Below, in pieces: positions 32,240 to 44,106 of a stretch of 64,000 bases of DNA. The first letter of the stretch is position 1. Each line of letters starts with the position of its first letter. The position numbers and the translations under genes are program-made. The stretch is from Clitopilus passeckerianus. Its lineage: Eukaryota > Basidiomycota > Agaricomycetes > Agaricales > Entolomataceae. Below the pieces are notes generated by a model. It did not search any database and had not been told where the DNA came from. It saw nothing but the letters and a program-made list of their open reading frames with translations. Location: contig CALYLX010000001.1 of assembly GCA_944990035.1 (NCBI GenBank), positions 62,001 to 126,000 of the forward strand, read 5' to 3'.

Positions 32240-32760
32240 CTAGTTGTGTATCAGAAAAGGATGGGGGAAATACTGTATCAGAACGTACTCTGCTATTTCC
32301 AACCCACGTTCAGCGCATTTGCTCAGTTCTGGGTCGGTGATGAACCTCTCAGGGTCGAAGGTATTAGGATTCTTGAATACTTTGTCTCAAACAGACCCCC
32401 TCCCTAATGATGCGCTCAATTGCCACCACAATCAGATTGAACGAGGTCACAGACTTACAGCGTTTTTCGAAAGATAACGGCGCCCTTAGATGTTTCTGAT
32501 ATCGTCTACTACTGCATGAGGAAGAGGAGCTACATCGTCTTCGGCAGCAGAGGTCTTTAAGGAGAAGTAATGCTTTTGGTGGCATGACGTACCTCTTCAA
32601 CCACGGCTTGAAGGTATGTGAGGTTCGGCACGTCGATAGATCAGTCAATCCGTAGGGCATAACGAACTACGTTGCACCTCAGTGGGTTCAGCCAGAAGGA
32701 GCACGAAGTTCTGGAGGAATGTTGTTCTGCTCAGGGCGACGCCAGAAGGTCTGATGAACT
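32240..32760 (-). pseudogene. Decayed P450 gene fragment
   Basis: On the minus strand, from right to left, scattered P450 pieces occur in changing frames: an I-helix/J-helix piece near 32700 (FLQNFVLLLA-like), the K-helix piece NLTYLQAVVEE near 32595, a piece like PLPHAVVDDIRN near 32515 (cf. VPHAASEDIRYG) and NPNTFDPERFITDPELS near 32350 (PERF motif). Stops and missing intervals show it is dead. It resembles the relic at 2.5-2.8 kb, which likewise lies 5' of a P450 of the A/C pair. Confidence 0.6.
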
Positions 32761-33562
32761 TTATTAGCGATGGCCTGGATCAACAGTATGGGTAGAACGA
32801 AAAAAAAAACCAACAAAACCGGCATCTTTTTGAATAGTCCTCATGCCGTGCCACCCTTAGGCTACATCCTCCAATGAAGATGATAGTCGGCTTCGGCAGC
32901 ATTCGCCAACGAGAGGTCGGGTGGGAGGTCGCTTGCCAGACCGCAGATGAGCTGCTGCTTCTTTTCGATCATACTTGACGACCCAAATCACGACCCTTGC
33001 TGAATAGTGCTGGACTGACTTCATTGTAAAAGGTGTCCTCGCCAAGGTGAAGTAGATTTGCCGAACCGGCACGAGGATGAATAAGGCTAATAATGATCAA
33101 AGCCCGTGGTTCAGAAGGGTAATCGTATCCGATTGCTCGAAGTAGAAGTTGTGCAATGTGAGAGAGTGGACTGGGCTTCATCCCTGGGCCTGATGTGGCG
33201 GTTGTCAATGTCATCGATTCACTTCGTTCCAGATACCGAGAAATACCCTTCCTAGACAGACTTGCAGGGGATACGAAAGTTGGAGTGATTGAAATTGGCT
33301 CCCATATCGATGAATTCCTTTGAGACTGCGTGGTACCACAGGTACCGCTGCCGAAAGAGGCCGAAAGGCTGCAGACGACCAGAGCGACGCGATCTCATGT
33401 TGAGACGGTTAATCAGGATCAGAAAAAGTCAAACGGAAATCCTTATTGTGAGAATAATTGGGTATAAGCTTCATACAGCAAACGTTCGTAAAAGTCGTAT
33501 GGAATCTCACCAGCCTGATCGAGAGCTGGCGGAAACACGGGTAGAGATAGTAAAACCCGAGG
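32761..33562. other. Region without a recognised gene
   Basis: Overlapping short ORFs only. A leftward 81-codon ORF (33214..32969) is the most protein-like, but I cannot name it or find splice partners for it. It may contain further unrecognisable P450 debris. Confidence 0.3.
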
Positions 33563-35713
33563 CTACGCGGCATGCCTCAATTCTTCAGCATAGCGTTTCT
33601 CTTCTTCATCAAGGTCGAACTCGAAGGGCCGGAAAGCTTCCGCCGAGTCTCTGAACCCCTGGCGAAGGACCTCCTCGTGATGAGGAGTGCGTGGCTTGAT
33701 TGAAACGTTGACTTCGTCAGGACCTTGAACGATACCCTAAGGTAGGAACAACTCCTTAGTAAGTCCATATATGCGCCAAATTGGAAGATATACTGACCGC
33801 TTTGGAGAAGTGGAGGTTCGGCTCCACTACGTTCCCGTCAGAATCCAACGCTTTGGAGATGGAAAAGAACCAGATAAGGTTCATGGTGTTGATTTTCAGG
33901 GAGCTGTGAGCCAGGTGGATGCCCACGCATGCACGCTACGACATAGGTGTGTAAGCTATCGCGGGATGACGTGAAAAGTTCGAGTACTCACTCTGCCAGA
34001 TCCGAAGGTATAATCAGGGTACTTGTGCAATTCTGGGTTCTCGATGAATCGCTCCGGACGGAAGGTCTCGGGATCCTTGAAGAGAGTTGGGTCCCGGAAT
34101 AGAGCCCCTAACCATGATTATCGTCAAAATTGCTGCGTATATGCTAGCGTTGGCTGGACGTACAGCTGTTCTGATATAGAATCGACCCTTTGGGGATAAC
34201 ATATTGCTTGTATTGTATATCTTCAATGTTCGCGTGCGGTAGGCCGAGAGGGATGACTGGTCGGAATCGGTGAGTCTGCAGCCGAAGATATCAGCGAATG
34301 TCATGAATACATAGGATAGACTCCACATACTTCGCCAACAACTGCCTGGAGGTACGGAAGGTTGTTGAAATCATCGAACTCAGGGGTCCGGTCAGTGCCA
34401 ACCACCCTATCCATTTCCTCGTGCAATTTATGCAGAACCTCAGGATGGGTAGCGAGGCAGAGGATGAATATCTGGAGGAACGTTGATGTTGTTTCCGCTC
34501 CAGCCACCATCATGATGTAGCCCAAAGCTCTACGAACGTTGTTAGTTTACTTCATTCTTCGATATTGTAGACGGACGACTTACTGAACGGCCTCCTGGTC
34601 CAAATTCCACTCCTTGGCGCGCATATAGACCTCTTCCATAAATGCGCCATTTTCGACCCCTCTTGCTAAGCGATCTTCGACGGGCTTCAGCATTTTCCGC
34701 AAGACGCTCTCATGGATGGTCTTGAAGTCGCGGCATTTGGTCTTCCATTTGGCCCAACGTTCTGGGATGTATTTGAGGATGGGGAATAGGTCGACCGGCG
34801 GGTGTTCCGAGGATGAATTGACTTTCAACGACATCTCAAGCATTTCCCAGAATTCAAGGTACAGTGGTGTTGTAGGCCTTGGGAATCGAACGCCAAACAT
34901 TACAGAGTTTATGACAGAGGTGGAGGCGCGACGGAGGTGTATGCGGACTCCCTAACAGAAGGTGTCAGTCTCGTGTATTCGTTAGATGTGTAAGAACATC
35001 ATACCATGGGGTCCGTAAGCATCTCGTACATGAGCTGTTTGCTTTCCGCTTGCTGCACTGCAAGGTGGCTTCTGCAGGCATGAGGTGAAAGGACCTGCTG
35101 TGCAGCTCGTCGCAAAGATCTCCACCTATCACCTAGGTAGGTATATGCGGGTCAACAATAGTAAAACGAGTTCAGGAACGGTCATCGTACCATAGCGGGC
35201 GCTGCAAAGCAATACGGTTAGCAGAAAGCTCCAGTTGAGAGAGGAGCAAACATACCCTGCTAAGTTATTGTTCTGACCTTCAACCCGGTCTTTGATATGG
35301 AAAGCGGGGCGGTCAGAAGACACTGCTGAGTTCTTCTCCATGATATGATGGATGGCCTCATGCGAGTTGAGCACGATCATGGTCTGATGGGCGAGCTTCA
35401 AGCTGAAGATCTCCCCGTACTGGTTCGCCCATTCTGTGAATCTTTAAGACGCATATATCAACACGAAAGCTTGAGATGAAGCAGAAACGAGGACTGACTG
35501 GTATTGGAGCGCCTTCTTGGGCAGGACGCCTATATTCCCGATAAGTGGCTTTGTCGGGGGGCCCGGAGGCAAGTAGGACTCTCTTTGTCCATAACGACTG
35601 AGCTTGTATCCAGCCCACACGCAAACTCCTGCAGCCACCAGGAAAAGAGGCCGAGGTGGTGTTAGTTCGTCGAGTTTGCTGTTGAACATGTTGCAGTAGA
35701 ACAGAGAAATCAC
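33563..35713 (-). CDS. Cytochrome P450 monooxygenase (gene E)
   Basis: Ten minus-strand exons: 35713..35499, 35441..35256, 35201..35191, 35132..35005, 34951..34584, 34529..34331, 34275..34164, 34107..33992, 33935..33798, 33736..33563; 548 aa, or 540 aa if translation starts at the methionine at 35689. The hinge is LPPGPPTKPLIGN. The I-helix reads AGAETT instead of AGADTT. ExxR (ETHR), PERF and heme loop FGSGRRACVGIHLAHSS are present. Exons 2-8 match genes A and C in length, including the 11-nt exon 3. The intron that separates the heme-loop exon from the next in A, B and C is absent here. Most similar to gene B in the heme region. Confidence 0.88.
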
Positions 35714-36103
35714 ACCCCTGTCAACGAGGATGTGGCAGATTCAAGCCATTCAGCATGCTATATATATGCATTCGGCGCCGGTCTCTGTGACGATCATGAT
35801 GCTGAGTTGTGAGCCTATTAGGGTTGACGTTGAGTGTAAGATGGTCGGTGTCAAGGGCGAGAACTTCGCTCATTGTCCTGCTGACCCTGCACTGCCACCG
35901 CAATGCCTTTCTCAAGGTACTTCTCCTTGTGACTTGTGTTAACCAAAGAATGTATTTATACAAAAAGAAGTCTAAGACGTGTTTCGTTTAGATCTACTTT
36001 AAAGATATCTCTAAAATTACAGGTCTCCAGGAATCTAGATATCTAAGAACGGGAACAGCTACATGGAGCAACAGTCAAGAATATACGAAGTAAGACTTGG
36101 GGG
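35714..36103. other. Intergenic, promoter of P450 gene E
   Basis: Contains the TATA element of gene E and AT-rich flanks; no gene seen. Confidence 0.4.
35759..35767 (-). promoter_or_regulatory. TATA box of P450 gene E
   Basis: TATATATA run on the minus strand, about 46-54 bases upstream of the ATG at 35713 and about 70 from the alternative ATG at 35689. Confidence 0.4.
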
Positions 36104-37496
36104 TCAGAAATGCACAGTTGACGAAGTGGTTGCATCGTGGGGGAACTCTGAAGGATGGAGTTCTGGAGGACGAATTGAGTTGGAGCAATCACGATGTAAA
36201 AGGTTAGAGAACTTACGATGGCTATAGCGCGAAGTGACGATGCCAGTCGCAACTAGTGCGGGGGCATGTGCAAGAGGGAAAGGCGCAGCTGTCTCTATTT
36301 CCTTCGTCAAAAGCTGCAGCCTGAGCTGCCTCAACGAGGACCACGTTTCCGGAATCGCCTTCGCCATGGCAGCATCGAACACCGGTAAGTGGCACTGAGC
36401 CCAATCTTCGAACTGGGTCGCGCTGTTTGCAATGAAGTTGACGTTGACGCGGGAAAGCCCTGCAGGCGGTTTCATGTGTTGCAGGTAGTTGAGGAGGCGG
36501 GGGTAGACCAGAGTCGGCGAGTGGTTTGCGAGGGATATGTACAACGTCAAGGTCTTAAGGGATGTCCAAGCGTCAATGTCGCATTCGGGAGCGAGAACAC
36601 ACGCTGTAAGAAATGTGTTAGCATCCATGTAACAAAAAGAAGTTCATTGAATCCGTACCCGCGCCGGATGATACGAAGTTATCATAAATCGTCAGGTGCT
36701 CAACCGACCGGTGAGAAGTCTCCAAAACTTCTGTGTCGTCGATGTCGCCGCCGGGACCGAGGCTGATCATGAGGACTTTGAGGGCCGTCGTGTTGATGAC
36801 GTTCTCTGGACCAAAAACGCATTCCGGAGTTAGTGAGGGATGGAGGAAAAGGTCCCTCACTGCCAGGGATTCGATGGCGGGAAGTGTTACAGGATTGTCG
36901 CCTGCGCCGAGAGGAACGGCCCATGGGTCTGTGTTGATAAACATGTTGATGAGTCCTACTCGTTTCATCTTCGGGTTGAAAGCGCAGAGAGCGGAGGTGG
37001 GGATAGCTCCTCCATGGAGCTCCACAGCTTCTAAAACTGACGAGGATAATGCCCGCAGGAGGGATGTCCTGAGGCCGGAGGGAACGTTGGCCCAATCCCA
37101 CCTAGCACTAGACCAAGCGGAGGAACCTGTTCCGAGTAGTCGGATGGTTGTGAGATGTGGGAGCAACAGGTCGATGAGTCGGGCAATCGATCCCTCCTCC
37201 TGGTCTAAATTGGGGTCCATCGACATGCCAGGTTTAATGGCAATCGAAAGCTCGCGGATAGAGCGGTGGATGTGAGGGCTCCTCGAGATAGCAGCATGCA
37301 GACGACTAGGCGCTGTGCATGGCTCCTTGAGCGAGACAGCGACCCGACGGAAGATTCGGCGTTGACACAAATCGCGGAATGTACGACAGGTCAAGGATGC
37401 CGCTTGCAAGGCATGGAATTCATGGTCCTCGATGGAGTCAAAGATATCTTCGTAGATTTCCTGGGGAAGCTGGGCGACCGAACTGGGGTTGGCCAT
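36104..37496 (-). CDS. F-box-like protein
   Basis: Exon 1 is 37496..36659 and exon 2 begins at 36603. The 55-bp intron is GT-AG, and the frame continues SSGA then CVLAPECDIDAW. A strong donor (GTAAGTTC near 36213) and an acceptor before AACTCCATCC enclose 54 bases, so a further in-frame intron is likely; the stop at 36104 is the same either way. The N-terminus QLPQEIYEDIFDSIEDHEFH followed by ASLTCRTFRDLCQRRIFRRV is a typical basidiomycete F-box, the Skp1-binding helix bundle. The remainder is a weak leucine-rich repeat-like region, the presumed substrate binder of an SCF ubiquitin ligase. Confidence 0.7.
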
Positions 37497-38267
37497 GGCG
37501 AAGAGTCGTACGAGTGAATACTCTTCCCCTCAGGCTTATCAATGCTAGCGGGCTCCATGCACCCAGGGTCTACCAGGGTGTACTCTGCATATAGATCAGC
37601 AGTCGATCACCGCGAGGCATCCTTTATCAAATAACGCTTGAATACTGGGGAAACGGAAGCCAGGGACATGGATAAGCATGCTGGTAAAGGTGTCCGAGTT
37701 GTTGGTTGGCGGAAGACCGGAGTATGCAAACTGCTCATTCCGTGATTCCCGTCTCAAATGGGGCTAAGCCCCGGCAAACAAGGCGAAATTGACCCGATTT
37801 ACTTGTCCGAGTGTCGCGTATCGGCCGAAGGGACTGCCAACTATGATTGAGGTTGATCATGAAAATTTCGGAGCAGACAAGAACAAGTAATCTCGAAACG
37901 CTAGTTGGTGTTTGACGACGTTATATCAGGATATATCTACTCCACAGACCCGGAGAGCTTGTGAATCTGTGAATGTTACAAACCGACTACGTTCACAATT
38001 TGCTTGACTTACTCAAAGAAAGCTTACGAGTATGGCACGATAACTTTGCAAGATAACGTCAACGTTCAATCATCACCCGAAAGAACGGTTCAGTGTGGTG
38101 CTCTCTCGTACTTTTAACCCGCACCACCGATTGTGCCCAATGCGCCGCTATAGACTGCAAGAAGTCCAAGACATTGACCAGCTGAAGCTGTCATGGTCCT
38201 TCATGTATAGATCAAATACGCTCAATCTCCTCCTGCCAGTGTGACGCATCTAATCCGGGCAGGAGAC
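37497..38267. other. Intergenic, no recognised gene
   Basis: Upstream of the F-box gene at 36.1-37.5 kb and downstream of an F-box relic. No ORF with similarity and no repeat noticed. Confidence 0.35.
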
Positions 38268-38990
38268 CTAGTCAGTACCGTCAAGGGAGGAATTCTGAAA
38301 CAACGCACATCGAGTCTGCTTTATGAGCAAAACACCCTTGTTCGCCATGTAAGGCGTTGCAGTTGGATCCAGCCTTTCGTGTTTTCGAGCATTTCTCTGG
38401 TCGGGGTCAAACGGTATCCAGGCAATCTCCATATCTAATGCCTGAATCGCATGGCCCTGCTCGTTGAGGTTGGCGGAGATGGCTCTATCGAATGGGGTGA
38501 GCTTTGCCAGAATCCATTTGGCATCACGGGTGATAAAGCTACCAGGATTGTGATTGAAATCCTACGAAGCAGAGGAGGGAATCTCATACGCCCGAGGGCA
38601 TTCAGCGACTCGGGCAAGCCAGCATGCTCTGAGTAAAATGGCTTTAGGATCATATATACATGTATGGACCTCAGTCGATGGCCTTTGCCGCAAACTCGAA
38701 GTCTATGAGTGCCACCTCTAGGCTCTGAGGAGGCATCAGAAATACGTTATCATTGTCACGACGGGAGCCAGACGGGTCACTTGGGTAGTCGTCATAAATG
38801 GTAAGATCATGGTGTTCAATTGAGTCTTGACAAGCGGTAAATACCCTGCTTGCTAGTGAGCTAGAAGGGCGGTTAAGACGGAGGTGTTGGACGCTGGACA
38901 CGTCAACGGTTCCAAAGAGGATATTCGGGGAAGGTGAGAAGATTGCATCGATGAGGGCACATTCTGGGGATCAAAGTCTCTCATTGAAAG
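38268..38990 (-). pseudogene. Decayed 3' half of an F-box family gene
   Basis: On the minus strand it parallels the gene at 39.2-40.6 kb: VQHLRLNRPSSSLASRVFTA, then EHHDLTIYDD with an inserted residue or frame disturbance, LPESLNALGRMRFPPLLRRI, and in another frame LTPFDRAISANLNEQGHAIQ up to a stop at 38268. The F-box part is missing and at least one frameshift lies near 38500-38520. Confidence 0.7.
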
Positions 38991-39215
38991 CGTGGATATG
39001 AGCGTCGTACGCTTCAAATCAAGCTACAGTATTGACACCGTCTGCCACCATCCAAATAGCCGTACTCACTGTGCTGAGAACTCGGAGACGATAAGAAGCT
39101 GGGGAATAAGATTGGTAATATTCAGCACTGCTCAAACTCTGTCCCACAACCAAAAGCGCTCAAGTTCATCTTCTGAAGCATCTGTTGGAGGCAGAAGATC
39201 TCGTCGGCCACCTGC
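38991..39215. other. Short spacer between F-box relic and F-box gene
   Basis: Contains no independent gene. Some sequence continues the similarity to F-box family members (near 39030-39180) but is too degraded to model. Confidence 0.3.
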
Positions 39216-40647
39216 TCAAAGGGAGTCCACGACCAACTCACCCCGAGTTCGTCTCACAAACAAAACACCTTCACTATCCATGTGAGGCATTGCATCCCGA
39301 TCCAGTCCGTATTCTGGGTCTCTATCATCTTGTGCCTCTTCACCGTAAGATGGCACCGGTATGCGGGCAAGTTCCACATCTAGCATCCGTATCGTGTGTC
39401 CTTGCTGGTTCAGATTGGTGAAGAGGGCATGATCAAGGGGAGTTAACCCATTCGGTGGCGTCCTCGATGGCGTTCTTGTTCTGTAGGGCTATTAAAACCG
39501 TGATGGAGATCCTACGAAGCTGAGCAGTGAATCTCATGCGACCGAGGACGTTCAGCGACTCGGGCATGACAGAATGATCTTGTCCATCTGATATTGTTAT
39601 CACGTATATGTGGATAGACTCGAGGCGAGGGGTTTTGCTAAAGTCGAAGCTTATGGGCACCACGGTTGGTGGAGGAGGAGTCCCGAAGTCCTCCTCCGTA
39701 TCGCGAGTAGCGCCAGAGGGATCACTGGGAACATCGTCATAGATGGTGAGATGTTCCATCGAGTCTTGACATGCTGTGAATATTCGATTGGCTATTGAGC
39801 TCGACGGGCGATTGAGACGAAGATGTTTAACACGAGACATATCAACGGTTTCAAATAAAACATTTGGGGAAGGAGAGAAAGTTGCATCGATGAGCGTAAG
39901 ACGTTCAACATGTGCCCTGGGGGGCGACCCACGGTCTGGGTCAACGCGTTCAAAGTCGTCTCCAGAGTAGGCTGTTCCACCGTGAAAGTAGAGTTTCTTC
40001 CCTTTAAATGCGCCTGGTATTCCCAATTGGACGAAGAGTTCGGACCGAATAATTTCGAGCTCTTCAAGCTCCAAGGGCTGGGCCTCTTGATGGACTTCAT
40101 CGACGAACATGCCTGTCAGCGCTTCTCCGTCCAGGATGCGTATGCAGCGAAGACTTGTGTGTTTTTCAGGGAACTCTTTGAGACCAGTTTTGAGGTAAGT
40201 ATCCTGATCGTCCCAATGCCAAGGTTCCCAACTGAACAGGGTAAGAGTGGTCAGGGTCGAGCGTTGGTGAAGTATGGATATGATGTCGTTAAAATCGTCA
40301 TGCTCCTCCGCATCGCGACCCTCTTCTGAAGCTAATTCCACCCGCAAATGTTTGATATATGCGGGGATTGGGCTCTTTTTGCGGCAAAGGATGGGTAGTA
40401 GGCATGATGGGAAGTTGTCCGAGCTTTCTTCGTCGAGGGACACTAGGATTCTCTCAAAGATAAGAGGCTGGGTAATTGTTCGCCATTGAGAGTTAACCAG
40501 GGCAGCGCTTCGGAGACTCTTAAAGTCAATGACCTCGACATGGCGGAGGATACCTTCCAGGAGTTCGATTGGAAGCTGATCGAACATGGATGGGCCAGAC
40601 GGCCTGGGGAGGGTGGTCTTTCGAGATTTCTGCCGTTTTGGCGGCAT
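39216..40647 (-). CDS. F-box family protein, with a probable frameshift near its 3' end
   Basis: The open frame 40647..39433 gives 404 aa starting MPPKRQKSRK. The F-box is MFDQLPIELLEGILRHVEVI followed by SLRSAALVNSQWRTI. Leucine-rich segments follow, for example LTTLTLFSWEPW and HLRLNRPSSS. The frame stops after EDATEWVNSP. A shift by one base near 39447 opens LTPLDHALFTNLNQQGHTIR and runs to a stop at 39216. That part aligns with the C-termini of the paralogs at 41303 and 38268. So this copy is either truncated by a one-base indel or affected by a sequencing error. Presumed SCF substrate receptor. Confidence 0.65.
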
Positions 40648-41302
40648 CTTTCGCCGAAGAAATGCCTTGTGTAAATGTGAACCGTTGTGGTCGTTAAGTG
40701 CAACGTCGGTGCAAGGGGCAAGACGCCACTCAGATGCTGATTACAGTTCGGTTTTGTTTGGCAATAGCCACTGTTCCACACAGAATGTATTGAGCATTCC
40801 GAGTCTTTGGAGTTGCGGAAGCAAACCTTGAAGCCTTAAAAGCCGGGTGTGGAATGTTCCGCTCCATTGACAAGCCAAGGAGGAAATAAGGTCCTGAAGT
40901 TTAATACCTCTGTACCTTTGTTCGTGGCATCTTCAACTTGTTACGGCATCAACTACTAGTATCTAGATCTCCTAGGAGCCGTAGTTTTCATCTACGCTCT
41001 ACATTAAGATAATCAGTCAAGCCGATACCTCCGCCAAAGCCCCAGGTCCAAGATACGAATACAAACGCCTGAAGCCTGTAACAAACGATTGAACAAAAAC
41101 AGCTCTACAAGCTCCTTCTAGTCCTTCGTGATCCTTGATTATGGAGGGATACAAATGGCTCTCCCCAGCCCGAGCCCACCCCGCGCTTTGCAAGTACGCT
41201 CAACTGCTTCTCTCCCAGAGTCTAAAGCGATCCTTCTCTTCATTGGCTGCTTCTAGGTCCATGGTATCAGCATATAAAACAGAGAAAAAGGTATTGACAC
41301 CA
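40648..41302. other. Intergenic between F-box genes
   Basis: Promoter side of the gene at 39.2-40.6 kb and 3' flank of the next F-box gene. No recognised gene; an 87-codon rightward ORF (41135..41398) is probably noise overlapping the neighbour's 3' end. Confidence 0.35.
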
Positions 41303-42590
41303 CTAACTTCGAGTTGGCATCCAGAAGAGGACGCCTCTACTACTCATGTAAGGCATAGCCCCTCGAAACATATAGTTAGGGTACTCAAGGTAACGTGATG
41401 TGGTGTCGATGAACTGGACAGTCAAGCTCTGAATGGTCGCCCCTTGTGCGTTCAGGTTGGTGGAGAGAGCTTCATCGAAAACAGACAGGTTCGTTTCTGC
41501 CCATTCGGCTCCTTCGTCTTCTGGCAAGTCTGTGATAATTAAAATCGATACCTTGCAGAGCCGGGGAGGGAATGTCATGCGACCAAGCAGTTTCAAGGTC
41601 TCTGGACAGCCGGCCTTAACGCCAAGGTATCCTATAAGGATAACGTAGACACTCATAGAATCCAGGCTCGGGAACGTCCCGAAGTCAAAACCAACGGGGG
41701 CCATACATGTAAGGCGACGAGCCGAGCGGCCCCCAAGATCGCGAAGTCTACCGGAGGGGTCGCCAGGGTGATCTTCGTAGAGTGTGAGGTGTTTCAATGA
41801 GCTTCGACTGGCCGAAAAAGCCTTGTGGGCGAGGGAGCTGGAAAGGCGGTTGATACGAAGGATTTTTGTGCTCGTCATATCGATGGCTTCAAAGAGAACA
41901 TCTTCGGAAGGATGTGATTCTGTATCAATGAGGGTGAGGCTTTCGACAGGCAACCTTGCAAGTGAATCTTTGCAGGGTGCTTCCTGAGAGGGACCCTCGC
42001 CTTTGGGCCGTGTTCCACCGGTGGAGATTTCGGAGCGTATCAGCTCGAGTGTTGTAAGACCTGATCGAGGGAGATCATCAACCAAGAATGTCCTTGGGAT
42101 TTGACCATCTAGAATATGAAGATGGCGTAGATCCGTGTTCTCTGTAAAAAGTACTTTCAGAATGTTCTTCATTTCACCATCCTGGATGCTCCATAGCCAG
42201 GTTGCGTATGAAGAGAAGAGACTGAGGGAGGAGATTCTGGAGTGGCGTAGAATGATGTCCACAGATTGTCCAAAATCCTTGGCGAAGTCGGAATGTTGCT
42301 TGAAATTTATGGTGTAATCCACGGCGAGATCCACTCGCAAATGTGTAATGAGTCCACGCAGGGGTGAGTCCCGATTTTTCAGGAACTTCAAAAGACGTGA
42401 GGGACTCTCGAATGGGAAGGCGTGGAAGTTTAAAGATACAAGGGTCTCCTCGAAGAGTAGTCGCTGGAAGATAGGCCGGAATTGAGAATTGACTAAAGCG
42501 GCGCTTAGTAGACTTTCGTAGTCGTCGACTTGTAGATGGCCAAGGATATTCTCCTGCAGCTCAGTAGGCAGTAAGCTGAATTGGAACGAC
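41303..42590 (-). CDS. F-box family protein, 5' end unresolved
   Basis: The main frame runs leftward to the stop at 41303. From the methionine at 42391 it gives 362 aa, but the same frame extends upstream to about 42586 and contains the F-box: LLPTELQENILGHLQVDDYE followed by SAALVNSQFRPIFQRLLFEE. No ATG lies between this and the next in-frame stop. A 5' exon joined at the TTCAG acceptor near 42582 is likely, with a GTGACTAAG branch-like site just before, but I could not fix the first exon. The C-terminal half has repeats such as LTTLELIRSEI and LKHLTLYEDHPGDPSGRLRD shared with the cluster. Confidence 0.6.
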
Positions 42591-43129
42591 CTTAGTCACG
42601 GTACAAAGCGAGAGCAGTACAGTCACTCAGTGTTCGTGCCAAACACGAGGACACCAGGTGGCCATGTTTGGCGGCGCACGGACCCACAGGTTGGCCAACT
42701 TCCATCCAGCTTTGAGTATTGTCTTACGGAAGAAATCCTAAAATCGCTGAACAGACATAAAGCCTGATTCTTGGTTGTGATCAAGAAGGGCCAACGATAA
42801 GCCAGATATCCAAGTCAGAAATTGTGATTTCATGTTGATTTCATGTGATCTATGTCAAGTAATTTGTGGAAGTATTTCTTCTCACAGCGGCAGGAGGAAT
42901 ATCACTGGGCTAAATATAACTGTAGAGCGTACACGGTCGAAACCTGCCTCTGCTGCGCCTGGCGGTGTTGAACCGAATACTAAGTCTCCAATGGCAAAGA
43001 CATCTGGTGTTTAGCTTTCTCGTCTGGGCCTAAAGTTAAAGCTTTCGTCGCGACGGACTCTCGCCAGCCCACTTCGCTCCCATTCCCAGAGCTTTGTATC
43101 TCAACGATCTTGCTCTTGTCCTCTTGTCA
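42591..43129. other. No recognised gene
   Basis: Upstream flank of the F-box gene. Sequence around 42600-42700 is similar to the stretch 45010-45190, so it belongs to the unit duplicated in this cluster. Confidence 0.35.
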
Positions 43130-43300
43130 ATATCGGCTTGAGAATGAGTCTTGGGAACTTTGAGATCACGAAGTCTACCAGAGGAATCCCCGAGAAGATA
43201 TTTTTAGACGGTGAGATGTTCCAACAAATCTCGAGTGCCAGTAGCTGAAAAGGTCCTGTGAGCGAGCCGTCCCACCAGTCGGAGCTCTTCAATCCAAAAG
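43130..43300 (-). pseudogene. F-box family relic (central fragment)
   Basis: On the minus strand: RRLVGRLAHRTFSATGTRDL, then EHLTV, a stop, and GDSSGRLRDLKVPKT. This matches the SSLAHKAFSASRSSLKHLTL and GDPSGRLRDLG segments of the gene at 41303..42590. It is short, with an internal stop, so a fragment only. Confidence 0.6.
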
Positions 43301-43442
43301 GATAAGCGCTAAGGTCTGCTTTGGACTTAGGGTTTATGTGACCTTCTCTCGCTACCTTTCTCTGGCAACGAAAGAATCCGAATTATGAATCATCTCGGAT
43401 ACGACAACACATTCCTTGCTTTCGAAATACGTATTCAAGGGT

Positions 43443-44106
43443 TCATGCCACTTTCTTAAACCACCATCCGCCCGCAAAATCGGGATAAAGATACATCTGA
43501 AAGAGAAAAGCGGTGGATCAGCACGCAACTAAAGTCTGACTAGGGGACGAACAGACCTCAAGTTCCCCAATAGGGATTCTCTTATCAAGGCCTCTGCGTC
43601 CATAGACCAGGTAGAACCAACCGGAGGACTTGTCTGGTAGCCAGACGCTGGACCGACATCTTAGCACCGATCAACCCTGGATAATACCAACGATAAACAT
43701 ACGTATAGTAATCATTACCTCCTATAAGCTGAGAAGGAGAATCATCTAGGATTAGCCAGGTAAAAGGCGTCGAGGAGGGTCGGATCCATATGCCGTCAGG
43801 TGCGAGATACGATCCATTGACGCTGATGGTGAATTGCTTTGCCCCGACTTTCGCAATGGTAAACTATATAGAATACAACCTGTAAGACTTTCGATTTGTC
43901 TCTGAGAAGCCGGATCTTACCCTAGCAGGCATTCCGCCTACAGGGAGCTCAACGAGTTTAGGAGGGGTCCCATCAACGCTGTCAAGCCCAAAAGGTTGGA
44001 CTTCAGTATTCGTTGTGTAGTAAATCTCGTAGACACCGGCAGGGAGTTCACGGTTCGTCATATCGGCAGAAGATAGATGTTGACACGACATAATCTGACA
44101 AGGCAT
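43443..44106 (-). CDS. Small hypothetical protein, beta-rich
   Basis: Exons 44106..43921, 43863..43703, 43647..43557 and 43496..43443; 163 aa, or 148 aa from the methionine at 44061 (MTNRELPAGVYEIYY). All introns are GT-AG and phases agree. The product alternates short hydrophobic strands (GVYEIYY, KQFTISVNGSYL, IWIRPSS, FTWLILDD, GWFYLVYGRRG) and ends YLYPDFAGGWWFKKVA. The pattern suggests a small beta-trefoil-like or beta-sandwich protein such as the lectin/protease-inhibitor-like proteins of mushrooms, but no diagnostic motif is visible. No signal peptide. Function unknown. Confidence 0.6.
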
